A stretch of DNA of 41,493 bases from positions 1 through 41,493 of the IMG/VR virus record IMGVR_UViG_3300046507_000909; one strand, written 5' to 3'. Position 1 is the first letter of the stretch; every line of letters starts with the position of its first letter. Source of the DNA: a virus. Both the position numbers and the translations under genes were made by a program. The notes beneath the pieces were generated by a model that saw nothing but the letters and a program-made list of their open reading frames with translations, did no database searches and was not told where the DNA came from. Positions 26,464 to 36,141 of this stretch are shown here, piece by piece.

Positions 26464-29238
26464 ATGGATAGAAATATCGCGTACCAATTCACTGCCGGCA
26501 CCCAGGGCTTTGACCGCGCAATCGAAAGCATCGAGCGGAACATGCGTGATGCCCGGACGACGTTCAGCCGGGAATTGAGGGCCATCAATACCGAGATGGT
26601 GGGCAGTCAAACACAGCTCAGTCGTTTTGGTCCGGCGGTGAATGACGCATTGGGTGGCGTCAGCACCATCATGCGTTCAGGGCTTTCCAGTGTATCGGCC
26701 GGGTTAATAGGTGTTTTCGCGCTGGGGGCATTTAAAGTCAAGCAACTCGTCGCTGACAGCAAGGATGCGGCGATTCAGCAACAAGCGGCTTATCGCGGCT
26801 TGGAAGCTGTGGCCAACCACGCAGGTGTGGGTATCGGTCGCGCCATGGATGAGGCCAACAAGCTCGCTGCTGACGGATTGATCAGTGTCGGTGATTCGGC
26901 AAAGGCGCTTCAGAACCTCTTGAGCCGTGGCTACAACGTTGATCAGGCGGTGGGGGTTATCACGCGCTTGAAAGACGCAGCGGCCTTCAACCGACAGGCG
27001 AATCTCAGCTTATCAGAGGCTGTGGTGACCGCTACCGAGGGTTTGAAGAACGAAAACTCGGTACTGGTCGACAACGCAGGCGTTACTAAAAACGTCGCGA
27101 AAATGTGGGAGGAATACGCCAAAAGTATTGGCACTACTCGCGACAAGTTGACCGATTCACAGAAAATCACCGCTGAATACAACGGGGTGATGAAGGAGAC
27201 AGAGGCGCAGGTAGGCAACGCAGCTAAAGCAGCGGAGGGGTTGACAGGCAGCCAAGCTGAACTCGACTCAAAAAGCAACGAGCTGCAGGTCACCATCGGA
27301 ACGATACTTGAGCCAGTGTTTGTCAGCCTGAACAAGCGGCTTTCTGAAACGGCCAGTTGGTTCAACAGGTTGCTGAAGGGGATGACGGGGGTAGGTGCCA
27401 CAGTCGAAGAGGTTGCGGCGAACGTCGCGCGCTATGAAGCCATCCTCAAAGACTTCAAGCCAGGCCCGCGAGGTGGCGGCAGCAAGGCGCCGCTGGAAGC
27501 TGCGTTGGTGGAAGAACGTCTGCTGCTTGAAAACATGCAGCTCGTTTCAAACAAGATCGATGAAGTGGATGAGGGGATGCGCTCCCGTGTTGCGCGCATT
27601 GAGGATCAGCGGCGCAAGGTCGCGGAGATGGCCGCGACGGGCAATACGGCGCTGACCAAGCCCCCGCAGCAGGGCCGAGTCAGTCCGACCCCTTATGGTC
27701 TTGAAATAGCACGGTTAACCAAGCTCGAAGCGGGATATGCAGCTGCAATCGAGCATCGGGAAAAAGTGAAGGCATCCACCACGCCGCCTGCAAAAACCGA
27801 TGCCCCTGTTACGCCAACCGGTAAGGCAACGTCGAGGGTTAGCCAGTGGTCTGAGGCGCTCGACGCTCAAAAGGTCGCGCACGCCCAGCAGCAGGCCGAG
27901 CAGGGCACGTTTCTCCAGTTTTCCCAACAGCAGGAGGCGGACTACTGGCAGGGGATCCTCAAACGCACAGATTTGACTGCCAAGGAGCGCCTGGGAGTAC
28001 AGCGCAATTACTTGACCGCATTGGGATCGTTGCGCCGCCAGGATGAAGGCCAGGCATTCGCAGACCTTCAGGCTCAGGCGCAGCAATATCGCAACAACAT
28101 GGACGCGCGGTTGAATATCGCTCAGCAAACGCTGGAGCGCAGCCGGCAGCTTTATGGCCAGGACAGCCAGGAATACCGAAAGGCAGCTGCCGAAGTGGTA
28201 GCCGTCGAGCGGGAGAAACAGCAGCAAATCACCAATATGAAACAGCAGGAATATGCTGCAGATAAACAGGCTCGGTTGACCGATGTTGCCCATGCCGAAC
28301 AGATGGCCCAGTTGGACCTGCAGGCCAACCTGATCACTCAGGGGCAGTTGCTGCAATCTCAAGCCGAGTTCGAAAAACAGCGGTACGCGATCGAGGCTGA
28401 CGCCTTGGCGCAACGCAAGGCGCTACTGGACCAGGATCCCGACCGTAACCCGGTCGCTCTGCAGCAGGTCCAGCAGCAGATCCTTGCCCTGGAGCAGACC
28501 CACCGGAACAGCATGGCCGTGATAGGCCGACAGCAAACCATGGAATCCCAGAGCAACTGGACCGGGATGATGGGGAGTTTGCAGTCCAGCTGGTCGAACG
28601 GGATGAACGGGATCCTCACCGGCACGATGAGCACTCAGGGGTTGCTGAAAGGGATTTTTGGCAGCGTCGGTACCGCATTTGTCGAAAACATGGTCACCAA
28701 ACCGGTGATGGCTTGGATGTTCGGTGAAACGGCAAAAACCGGTGCGACTGTAACCGGCGTCGGGTTGCGAACAGCAGCCGAGATCGGTGGCGCGGCGATG
28801 TCCGTCGCGGTCTGGGGGGCTGCCACCATCAGCAACATCATTTCCAGCGCTTACCAGGCGATCGCGGGTGCGTTTGCAGCAATGTCTGCAATCCCGATCA
28901 TCGGGCCGGCGTTGGGCGTTGCTGCCGGTGTTGCAGCCGGTGCGTTCGTATTCGGCCTGATCAAGAACGTGGCCTCTGCTGAGGGCGGCTACGACATTCC
29001 GGCCGGGGTCAACCCAATGACCCAGCTCCACGAGCAGGAAATGGTTCTGCCCAAGCAGTACGCCAACGTGATCCGCCAGGCTGCAAACGGCGATGGTCAG
29101 TTGGGCGGCGGTGGGGGCGGTGGCTATCACTATCACGACAGCAGCGGGCGACTGACGCCGGCGGACATCCGTCGCAATGCCCGGGTGTTTGCTCTCGAAA
29201 TGCAGAAGCTGCAGCGCAACGGTGCCCTCAAGGCATAA
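26464..29238 (+). CDS. Tail tape measure protein
   Basis: The protein has 924 residues with GAGG before the ATG. It is a long helical protein with a start like IAYQFTAGTQGFDRAIESIE. A hydrophobic segment lies at about residues 70-95 (SVSAGLIGVFALGAFKV), and a Gly/Ala-rich membrane-like part near residues 780-840 (AFAAMSAIPIIGPALGVAAG, then VAAGAFVFGL). A long Gln/Ala-rich coiled coil (about 460-690) lies between them. It sets tail length and is ejected with DNA. The C-terminus has a Gly-rich GGGGGGYHYHDS turn. Confidence 0.9.
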   Translation: MDRNIAYQFTAGTQGFDRAIESIERNMRDARTTFSRELRAINTEMVGSQTQLSRFGPAVNDALGGVSTIMRSGLSSVSAGLIGVFALGAFKVKQLVADSKDAAIQQQAAYRGLEAVANHAGVGIGRAMDEANKLAADGLISVGDSAKALQNLLSRGYNVDQAVGVITRLKDAAAFNRQANLSLSEAVVTATEGLKNENSVLVDNAGVTKNVAKMWEEYAKSIGTTRDKLTDSQKITAEYNGVMKETEAQVGNAAKAAEGLTGSQAELDSKSNELQVTIGTILEPVFVSLNKRLSETASWFNRLLKGMTGVGATVEEVAANVARYEAILKDFKPGPRGGGSKAPLEAALVEERLLLENMQLVSNKIDEVDEGMRSRVARIEDQRRKVAEMAATGNTALTKPPQQGRVSPTPYGLEIARLTKLEAGYAAAIEHREKVKASTTPPAKTDAPVTPTGKATSRVSQWSEALDAQKVAHAQQQAEQGTFLQFSQQQEADYWQGILKRTDLTAKERLGVQRNYLTALGSLRRQDEGQAFADLQAQAQQYRNNMDARLNIAQQTLERSRQLYGQDSQEYRKAAAEVVAVEREKQQQITNMKQQEYAADKQARLTDVAHAEQMAQLDLQANLITQGQLLQSQAEFEKQRYAIEADALAQRKALLDQDPDRNPVALQQVQQQILALEQTHRNSMAVIGRQQTMESQSNWTGMMGSLQSSWSNGMNGILTGTMSTQGLLKGIFGSVGTAFVENMVTKPVMAWMFGETAKTGATVTGVGLRTAAEIGGAAMSVAVWGAATISNIISSAYQAIAGAFAAMSAIPIIGPALGVAAGVAAGAFVFGLIKNVASAEGGYDIPAGVNPMTQLHEQEMVLPKQYANVIRQAANGDGQLGGGGGGGYHYHDSSGRLTPADIRRNARVFALEMQKLQRNGALKA

Positions 29239-29247
29239 GGAGAATTC

Positions 29248-29898
29248 ATGCTGCTCGGGCCATTTTTTCCAGCGCGTTGGATTGCCGGTTTACCGGATCG
29301 CGGTGTTATGGCGGAGGATGTTTTGCCCTATATGCCCGGGCAAACTTTCCTCGCCAAAAAATCCCCGGCCTGGAGCACGGGGGTGCAAAAGTCGGCCAGC
29401 GGCCGGCGCCGTACCACGGCGTATTACCCGGCGCCTTTTTGGACGTTCCAGATCAACTACAACGCGGTACGCAAGCGTCCCGGCCTGGACGAATGGTCGC
29501 GGCTGGTGGCGTTCTTCAATCGCCGTAAAGGGCAGTTCGGGGACTTTCTGTATTTCGACAGGACCGATCACCAGGTGACCAAGCACCGCTTTGGCATTGG
29601 CGACGGGGTTACCCGAACGTTTCAGCTGACGCGGGCCATTGAAGGGTGGGTCGAGCCCGTTTACGGGGTGGTCAACATCGATCTGCTGACCGTCGCGGGG
29701 GTGTCTGTGACGGCCTACAACGTCGATGCCCTCGGCCAGGTCACCTTCGACCAAGTGCCCGCATTGGGCCAGGCGCTGGAATGGACTGGCGCCTTCTTTT
29801 TCCGCTGTGCATACGACTCAGATTCGCTGGACGGCGCCCAGCCGTTCGGGCGGATTTGGGAGATGAAAAACGTCTCTTTCACGAGCATCAAACCATGA
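29248..29898 (+). CDS. DUF2460 tail protein
   Basis: The protein has 216 residues with AAGGAGA before the ATG. The DUF2460 pattern is seen in WSTGVQKSASGRRRTTAYYP, WTFQINYNAVR, a WSRLVAFFNRRKGQFGDFLY block with the conserved GQFGDFLYFD, and GDGVTRTFQLTR. It belongs to the distal-tail hub in phages with the DUF2460-DUF2163-NlpC-gpJ set, the parallel of lambda M. It overlaps the next gene by ATGA. Confidence 0.92.
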   Translation: MLLGPFFPARWIAGLPDRGVMAEDVLPYMPGQTFLAKKSPAWSTGVQKSASGRRRTTAYYPAPFWTFQINYNAVRKRPGLDEWSRLVAFFNRRKGQFGDFLYFDRTDHQVTKHRFGIGDGVTRTFQLTRAIEGWVEPVYGVVNIDLLTVAGVSVTAYNVDALGQVTFDQVPALGQALEWTGAFFFRCAYDSDSLDGAQPFGRIWEMKNVSFTSIKP

Positions 29899-30755
29899 TC
29901 GATGTCAGTCCCGAGTTGAGGCAGTTTCTGGCCACGGCCCGAAGCTTTGTGATGGCCGATCTGTACACCATCACCCTGGCGAGTGGCCAGGTACTGCGTT
30001 ACACCGACGCAGGCGTGCAGTTGTTCGCTGACGGTGCGAACTACTCGGCGTCTGGGCCGCTGCTCAAGCGTACCGGGATCCGCACGGTCCGAGGGGTAGA
30101 GGTCGATACCCTGAGCGTCACTCTCTACGCCGGCGTTGAGGACACTTTGCTGGGGGAGCCGATTCTGGCCTTCATTGCCGGTGGTGGTTTCGATGGCGCG
30201 TCGTTGAGCCTTTCCAGGGCGTTTATGCCCGATTGGGCGGCGCCAGTGGTCGGTACGGTGTTGCGCTTCATAGGGCGGGTTGCCGAGGTTGATCCTGCTG
30301 ATCGCGAGCAGGCGACGTTCTCGGTCAAATCACCGATGGAGCTGCTCGATACCAAGGTGCCTAAGGGGGTCTATCAGCCTGGGTGCCTGCGGACGGTTTA
30401 CAGCGCCGATTGCGGCGTTAATCGCTCTCTGTTCGAAACTGCGGGTTCGGTGCTGGAGGCCACGAGCGGTTTGCGCATTCGTACCAATATCGGCGCTGAA
30501 AACGGTTGGTTTGACCAAGGCGTGATCCGGTTCGTAAACGGCGGCAATGCCGGTGTTTCGCGCACTGTCCGTCGCCAGACGGCTGACGGTGCCGTCACGG
30601 TGATTCTCGGACTGCCGGCTGAGCCACAGCCGGGGGATCAATTCCTGATTTATCCCGGTTGCCCACGCACGCTGGACGCCTGCACCAACAAGTTCGGCAA
30701 CCGCGGGCGTTATCGCGGCATGCCCTTTATCCCTGTGGCGGAGACCTCCGTATGA
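29895..30755 (+). CDS. DUF2163 / BR0599-type tail hub protein
   Basis: The protein has 286 residues from ATG 29895, chosen for ATGA overlap with the DUF2460 gene. It contains ARSFVMADLYTITLASGQVL, RTGIRTVRGVEVDTLSVTLY, a YQPGCLRTVYSADCGVNRSL block with conserved cysteines, and the end YPGCPRTLDACTNKFGNRGR with RGMPFIP. These cysteines are typical of the BR0599 C-terminal domain. It is the parallel of lambda L at the tail tip. Confidence 0.92.
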   Translation: MIDVSPELRQFLATARSFVMADLYTITLASGQVLRYTDAGVQLFADGANYSASGPLLKRTGIRTVRGVEVDTLSVTLYAGVEDTLLGEPILAFIAGGGFDGASLSLSRAFMPDWAAPVVGTVLRFIGRVAEVDPADREQATFSVKSPMELLDTKVPKGVYQPGCLRTVYSADCGVNRSLFETAGSVLEATSGLRIRTNIGAENGWFDQGVIRFVNGGNAGVSRTVRRQTADGAVTVILGLPAEPQPGDQFLIYPGCPRTLDACTNKFGNRGRYRGMPFIPVAETSV

Positions 30756-31213
30756 CCGAGCTGGAGCTGCAGCAGCGCGAAGCTGTCATCGTCCACGCGA
30801 GGCGCTGGCTCAGGACACCTTATCAGCACCGTCAGCACCTGCTGGGCGTTGGCGTGGACTGCGCCTGGTTGCTGATCGAGGTGTATCACGCAGTCGGCCT
30901 TCTGCCCTGGATCGATCCTGGCGCCTATGCCCAAGACTGGCATCTGCACCGCAGCAAGGAGCTGTACCTGAGCTGGCTGGAAGAGTACGGGCGCGAAGTC
31001 GAAACCCCGCAGCCCGGCGACGTCGCCATCTGGAAGTTTGGCCGCACCTACAGCCATGGGGCAGTGATCATTGATGAACACCGCGTCATTCACGCCTTTT
31101 TAGATATTGGTGTGGAAGTGGCCGATATGCGCGAAGAGCGTCTGGCCAGTAGGCCAGTGCGTTATTACACACTCAATAGTTTTGGAGGCAGTGATGGGGG
31201 GAGGGAGCAGTAG
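30752..31213 (+). CDS. NlpC/P60 peptidase of the tail tip (lambda K-like)
   Basis: The protein has 153 residues from ATG 30752 (ATGA overlap). The catalytic Cys lies in VDCAWLLIEVYHAVG, the first His in YSHGAVIID, and a second polar residue at HRVIHAF. A cell-wall peptidase domain of this size without the JAB part is common here. It probably helps the tail pass the peptidoglycan. It overlaps the gpJ-like gene. Confidence 0.9.
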   Translation: MTELELQQREAVIVHARRWLRTPYQHRQHLLGVGVDCAWLLIEVYHAVGLLPWIDPGAYAQDWHLHRSKELYLSWLEEYGREVETPQPGDVAIWKFGRTYSHGAVIIDEHRVIHAFLDIGVEVADMREERLASRPVRYYTLNSFGGSDGGREQ

Positions 31214-33734
31214 TTCAATTTCCAACAGCGCAACGCGCATCAACGCGCTGCAGATCCAGAGCAGCGCCAGTGGCAAACCCATCGCCTGGATAGCCGGCCG
31301 CAACCGAATCAGTCCCAACCTGATCTACTACACCGACTTCGAAGCGGTCGCAAAGACCACCAAGACCAAGACCGGCGGGAAGGGCGGCGGCGGGGCCACA
31401 CAGAAAGACACCACCTATACCTACTATGCGGCGATCATCCTCGGCATTGGCCGGGGCAAGCTCAGCTCAGTGCGGCGGATCTTTCGTGACAAGGAGGTCT
31501 TTGCCGACAAGGTAGTCGGTGGCGTGACGCAATCGGCGCTGGCACAAATCGGTTTCAGCTTCATGCCGGGCACCGCTGACCAGCCTGTCTGGGGTTACCT
31601 TGAGACAAAGCACCCGACCGAGGCGATCGCTTATTCGGATACGTCGTACGTTTACGCCGCGCGCTACCTGCTCAATGACAACGCTGGCGTGCAGAACCAC
31701 ACCTTTGAGGTTGACGGTCCCTACCAGGTGCCCGGCTTGCCCGATGCCAACCCCGGGCTATTCCTGCCCGGGCTACTGCTGGATCCGCTGGACGGCATTG
31801 GCTTTGATCCGCGTTGGATTGATGACCTGAGCAGTTACCGGGATTACTGCTTGGCCGAGAACCTGTTGCTCAGCCCAGTATTGGATGAGCAGGCCCCCTG
31901 TAGCGAAGCCATCACGCGCTGGTTGCAACTGACCAACAGCGAGTTGATCTGGTCAGCCGGCAAAATGAAGGTGATCCCATTTGGTGATCAGGTGGTCACC
32001 GGCAACGGCGTGACCTGGTATCCGAATGTCACGCCCGTGGCGCACCTCACGGATGATGATTTTTTGGTGGAAGAGGGTGAGCCACCGGTACAGCTGAAGA
32101 TCAAGAGCCAGGCCGACAGCTACAACGAGGTGTCGCTGGAGATCCTCGATCGCGATCATGAGTACAACACCGACGTGGTGCGCGCACCGGATCAGGCAGC
32201 CATTGAGCAATTCGGGTCCAAGCCGATGGACACCATCAAGGCGTACGAGATCTGCGATACGGCCATTGCGTCGCACTCGGCGCAGCTGCTGGTGCAGCGC
32301 AAGCTGTATATCCGCAACGAATACCATTTTTCCCTCGGCTGGCAGCATGTGCTGCTTGAGCCGATGGATTTAGTCACGGTCACGGAGCCGGCGTTGAAGC
32401 TTGATCGCCGCCTGGTCCGCTTGATATCGGTCGAGGAGGATGAAGACGGCAAGCTCGCGGTTGTGGCCGAGGATGCATTGCTGGGGACGGGCAGCGCACC
32501 AAATTACCCAGTGCAGAGCAAGACCGGTTACCAAGGCAATCAGAACGCTGCACCTGGGCCAGTGCTGCCGCCAATTATCTTCAACCCACCAGAAAGCCTG
32601 CTGTTGCCGGGGGAGACTCAGGTATGGGGTGCGGTCGCCGGCGCCGGTGAGGCGTGGGGCGGCTGTGATATCTGGATCAGCGCCGACGGTGACAGCTATC
32701 GAATGGTTGAGACCGTTTATGGTCGCTCGCGTATTGGCCGGCTCACAGCGCCGTTACCACCTGGTGGGGATCCGGATACGGTCAACACCTTGTCGGTAAA
32801 GCTTTCGGTTGGGGATCAATTGACCGCCGCGACCACCGCTGAGGCCGATAGCGGTGCCACCTTGTGCTGGATCGACGGCGAGTTGATCAGCTATCGGGAC
32901 GCTACCCTCACGGGGCCGGGCGCCTATAACTTGCAGTACCTGCGCCGTGGCCGTCTTGCGTCATCTGTCTCCAGCCATCCCGTTGATGCGCAGTTTGTGC
33001 GGCTTGATGACGCGATCTGGAAATACACCTACACCGTCGATCAAATTGGAAAAACGGTGTGGGTTAAGTTCCGTTCATTCAACGTGTTCGGCCGTGCCTC
33101 AGAGGACTTGGCCGATGTGAAGCCCTACAGCGTCACATTGTCGCCAGTGCGAGTAGTACCTGGCGCTGCCCAAGGAGTTCAGTTGGTGGGGGCCTTTGAG
33201 GCACCTTACTTCACCGTCGGTTGGACGGCTGGGGCGCATGCTGCAGATCGGCTGGTCAGGATCCGCAACGCCGGCACGAACGCCTTGCTGCGTGAGGTTG
33301 CCACCACCGCCACCACCTTCACTTACCAGTTGGCAGATGCACTAGTCGATGGACCGCTGGTACGCAGCTACCGGATTGAAATCATTGAGCGAAACGCAGC
33401 GGGTAACGCCCCTGTTTCGGCCTTAGTGGTGGTAAACACTGCGCCGCCGGCTGTCAGCGGCACAGCTGCAACAGTGAGTGGGACAACCGCGAATGTCAGT
33501 TGTAACAATAGTGCCGCAGCTGACACGGCTGGATATATGTTCGTGTATGCAACCACTGCGGGCTTCGATCCCTCGGTCACGGGCACGATTGGTTATCAGG
33601 GCGTCTCGCAGGCTGGTCAAATCACTGGCTTGGCGCCAGGAACAACTTATTACTTACGGGCTGCGGCATTTGATACCTGGAGCAACGTTCGCTCACAGCT
33701 CAATTTTGCCCCAGTAATTACCTTTAAAACCTAA
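31194..33734 (+). CDS. Tail tip attachment protein (gpJ-like)
   Basis: The protein has 846 residues from ATG 31194 with GGAGG upstream. It starts with a Gly/Ser-rich segment and SGKPIAWIAGRNRISPNLIY. The large hub domain includes TYTYYAAIILGIGRGKLSSV, YRDYCLAENLLLSPVLDEQA and FHFSLGWQHVLLEPMDLVTV-like blocks found in Phage-tail_3 proteins. From about residue 650 there are fibronectin type III-like domains (ITGLAPGTTYYLRAAAFDTW). It forms the central tip and likely contacts the receptor. It ends the tail operon. Confidence 0.9.
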   Translation: MGGGSSSSISNSATRINALQIQSSASGKPIAWIAGRNRISPNLIYYTDFEAVAKTTKTKTGGKGGGGATQKDTTYTYYAAIILGIGRGKLSSVRRIFRDKEVFADKVVGGVTQSALAQIGFSFMPGTADQPVWGYLETKHPTEAIAYSDTSYVYAARYLLNDNAGVQNHTFEVDGPYQVPGLPDANPGLFLPGLLLDPLDGIGFDPRWIDDLSSYRDYCLAENLLLSPVLDEQAPCSEAITRWLQLTNSELIWSAGKMKVIPFGDQVVTGNGVTWYPNVTPVAHLTDDDFLVEEGEPPVQLKIKSQADSYNEVSLEILDRDHEYNTDVVRAPDQAAIEQFGSKPMDTIKAYEICDTAIASHSAQLLVQRKLYIRNEYHFSLGWQHVLLEPMDLVTVTEPALKLDRRLVRLISVEEDEDGKLAVVAEDALLGTGSAPNYPVQSKTGYQGNQNAAPGPVLPPIIFNPPESLLLPGETQVWGAVAGAGEAWGGCDIWISADGDSYRMVETVYGRSRIGRLTAPLPPGGDPDTVNTLSVKLSVGDQLTAATTAEADSGATLCWIDGELISYRDATLTGPGAYNLQYLRRGRLASSVSSHPVDAQFVRLDDAIWKYTYTVDQIGKTVWVKFRSFNVFGRASEDLADVKPYSVTLSPVRVVPGAAQGVQLVGAFEAPYFTVGWTAGAHAADRLVRIRNAGTNALLREVATTATTFTYQLADALVDGPLVRSYRIEIIERNAAGNAPVSALVVVNTAPPAVSGTAATVSGTTANVSCNNSAAADTAGYMFVYATTAGFDPSVTGTIGYQGVSQAGQITGLAPGTTYYLRAAAFDTWSNVRSQLNFAPVITFKT

Positions 33735-33886
33735 AACTATATTTGCTAAGTAGCCTGCTTAATTTATTTGCATTGTTAGTGAGCAAAGCCTCGCTGGCTG
33801 AAAAGATTGATTAGCAGTTACTTTAGTAGATGCGTTAAATGGTTTTTTCTTTTGAAGTTTTCTTAAATACTCCTCCGAGAATAACT
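33735..33886. other. AT-rich gap before the first tailspike
   Basis: There is no gene. The sequence is clearly AT-richer than both sides and marks a module boundary; the spike that follows is also AT-rich. No strong terminator or promoter stands out. Confidence 0.4.
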
Positions 33887-36019
33887 ATGCAGCCTATTCA
33901 GTTCTTTGCCGCGCGGGCCGAAGATGGTGCTCTATTGCCTAATGCATCTGTGGATGTGTTCGTCCACGGCTCGCATGAACGAGCCATCTTGTTTGCGGAT
34001 TCGGCCGGCGCCGTGGCCCTCGAAAACCCATTCCTTGCAGATGCAAATGCTCGCGTTTTCTTTTACTCAACTACTGATCGTATCGATATTCGGATCAGTC
34101 GATATGGATATGTTGCCCCCATGTTGCTTGATATTTCGACGCTGGATGCAGCAACAGCAGTCGAACAGGTGCGACATGAAATCGATCAGGTGCTTGTTGA
34201 GGCTAAGCTGAAATTTGACCAGCTACTCATGAACTCGGGTTATGAAAGCGAATTTCTAGCATACGCCGCTGGCGCAGTAATTCAGCGGCCCAGGCAGTTG
34301 GTGCAGCGTTCGGGCGAACTCTACAGCATTACTAATCAGGAAGACTTGCCTCTGACTCTGACGGGGACGTGGGCTACTGATATGCCGAAGCTGAGAGCGG
34401 TGGGCGATATGGCTCTCCGACAGGAGCTAGCCAATCCCGTTGATTCGCGAAAAGGCTCTGCCGGGGTAGGCCGTGTCTACCGGCAAGTTGACACCATCGC
34501 CGAACTTAAAACTTTGTCGAAGTTTGGATCACCCTATGCAGAAGTGCTGGAATACAGCTCGGGCGCTGGCGTGATCAACAGTCGGTATCACCTCGACAGG
34601 GCTGACATTACGACAGCGGGCAACGACTTCAGCGTAGTAGTCGCCGATGACGGCGGGCGCTGGAGGCTTAAACATGCTGACGCCTACACCCTCAAGATGG
34701 CTGGCGGGAAAGAGGACGGCGTAACCGATGACGCCGATGCTTGGGATCGGTTGCTGGCCGTATCGCAAGGGAAGCAGGTGGTATGGGAGGCTCGAAGTAT
34801 GTCGAGTAGACCAATCGTTATCCCCGTCAATAAACTCAGGTTGGAGGCAAGAACTCCCGAAGCAGCCATCATGGCAATGGATGGGACCAACTTTGAATAC
34901 ACGCTATCGGCTGTTGGTAAGTCCCGTCTTGAGTTCAAGGGGTTCACTGTAGATTCCAACAAGGCCGGGCGCGAGTCGGTATTGACTACAAGGACTGTCA
35001 GCGTAAGTCTTGTCAACTGCACGGACTGTGACCTCACACAGGTGCGGGGCATTGGAGCAATTGGATTTGGTGGAATTCCTGGAATTGGTGTTTCGACAGC
35101 CGGTGGTGGCCTACGCGTTAATACCACTAACTGCACAGCGATGAACTGTGGTTCCCCGGGAAAGGCCGGGGACGGATTTTTCTGCAGCTCTTCGCAATCG
35201 GTAAACAAGGGAAACGTATCGATCAACTGCCTCGATACCGGACACGTTCTGGAGAGTTGCTCTTATAGCGGGCTTGTTGGCTGCGTTTCGATGCAATGCG
35301 GTGTGATCGCCGCTATTACAAATGCAACCTCAACGAACAAATACGGAAACTATATAAACGGATTAACTGGTGAAGATTGGTCGGCCGACGTTACAGGGGG
35401 CGTACAAATTGGTGTCTTCGGCGCAGGTGATCTTGTAGATACCAAGGTTGAAGCGTTGTCGATGGTTGGGCTAAATAGTTTCATTGGGCCTGGCGTGAAC
35501 GTCCGCAGAACCGGTACCGGGCGGGTTGATGGACTTGATCTGGATGTTTCCATTCGAAATTCTACTAAACAGGGAATTCTGGTGGACAGCGCCAGAAGAG
35601 TGAATATTAAAGCGAGAGTTACAAATCCGGCGAACGCATGCATTCAGTTTCAGGGTGATTGCACTGGCTGCCAAGTTTTACCTGGTACTAACTTGTCAGG
35701 TGGTTCGTTCGGGGCGATTGCCCTGGGAACGTCTGAAGTATTCATGCACGGTATTCGTGCAATATCCACAGGTTCCTACGGAGTTTACGCATTCGGAACA
35801 TCTTCTGTGACAAGCATGATGAATCACGTCACAGGGACAACTGCGGGCCGCGAAGGGAAAGATACTGGAGCGACTCTGAATAGGATATCGCTAGTTGAAG
35901 GCTTCCTCTCCCTTGATAGCATCGTACCTGGTGCGCCGCTTAGTGGGGTGTCCAGTAAATTTGTAATCGTCAACCGTACGGGTAATACGGCTGGCGTTGT
36001 TGGAGTGAGCGCTACCTGA
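33887..36019 (+). CDS. Tailspike / receptor-binding protein with beta-helix domain
   Basis: The protein has 710 residues from ATG 33887. The N-terminal part (MQPIQFFAARAEDGALLPNA, YGYVAPMLLDISTLDAA) is a virion-attachment-type domain with a short beta fold. A helical linker (VEQVRHEIDQVLVEAKLKFD) follows. From about residue 290 the repeated short strands with Asn/Gly turns (LVNCTDCDLTQVRGIGAIGF, SGLVGCVSMQCGV) form a right-handed beta-helix like pectate-lyase tailspikes. It probably binds and may cleave surface polysaccharide. The lower GC compared with tail genes points to exchange. A terminator follows. Confidence 0.82.
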   Translation: MQPIQFFAARAEDGALLPNASVDVFVHGSHERAILFADSAGAVALENPFLADANARVFFYSTTDRIDIRISRYGYVAPMLLDISTLDAATAVEQVRHEIDQVLVEAKLKFDQLLMNSGYESEFLAYAAGAVIQRPRQLVQRSGELYSITNQEDLPLTLTGTWATDMPKLRAVGDMALRQELANPVDSRKGSAGVGRVYRQVDTIAELKTLSKFGSPYAEVLEYSSGAGVINSRYHLDRADITTAGNDFSVVVADDGGRWRLKHADAYTLKMAGGKEDGVTDDADAWDRLLAVSQGKQVVWEARSMSSRPIVIPVNKLRLEARTPEAAIMAMDGTNFEYTLSAVGKSRLEFKGFTVDSNKAGRESVLTTRTVSVSLVNCTDCDLTQVRGIGAIGFGGIPGIGVSTAGGGLRVNTTNCTAMNCGSPGKAGDGFFCSSSQSVNKGNVSINCLDTGHVLESCSYSGLVGCVSMQCGVIAAITNATSTNKYGNYINGLTGEDWSADVTGGVQIGVFGAGDLVDTKVEALSMVGLNSFIGPGVNVRRTGTGRVDGLDLDVSIRNSTKQGILVDSARRVNIKARVTNPANACIQFQGDCTGCQVLPGTNLSGGSFGAIALGTSEVFMHGIRAISTGSYGVYAFGTSSVTSMMNHVTGTTAGREGKDTGATLNRISLVEGFLSLDSIVPGAPLSGVSSKFVIVNRTGNTAGVVGVSAT

Positions 36020-36024
36020 TGACG

Positions 36025-36067
36025 GGGGCCTCGGACATTTTGCTAGATGTTTCCGAGGCCTCTTTTT
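36025..36067 (+). terminator. Rho-independent terminator after the first tailspike
   Basis: GGCCTCGGA (36027-36035) pairs with TCCGAGGCC (36052-36060) with further pairing inside the loop, followed by TCTTTTTCTCTTTTT. It isolates the following gene from late transcription. Confidence 0.88.
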
Positions 36068-36078
36068 CTCTTTTTATG

Positions 36079-36100
36079 CTGTATGTATGTACAGTATAAT
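36079..36100 (+). promoter_or_regulatory. LexA-box sequence overlapping a promoter -10 box
   Basis: CTGTATGTATGTACAG (36079-36094) matches the CTGT-N8-ACAG SOS consensus exactly and is flanked by TG and TA. TATAAT (36095-36100) follows directly; a -35 box is weak (TTTTAT at 36072-36077). LexA binding here would shut the promoter, so the downstream gene at 36142 would be induced by DNA damage. The binding itself is not shown. Confidence 0.7.
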
Positions 36101-36141
36101 AGGGTGACCAATCGACACCAACATAAGCGAAAAGACTGAGT

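Noticed and set aside
36079-36094. Interpretation of the palindrome as a CI operator
   Set aside because: It does not contain the AGTA/TACT or AGTAACACT core of the PL and PR operators, while it fits the LexA consensus exactly.
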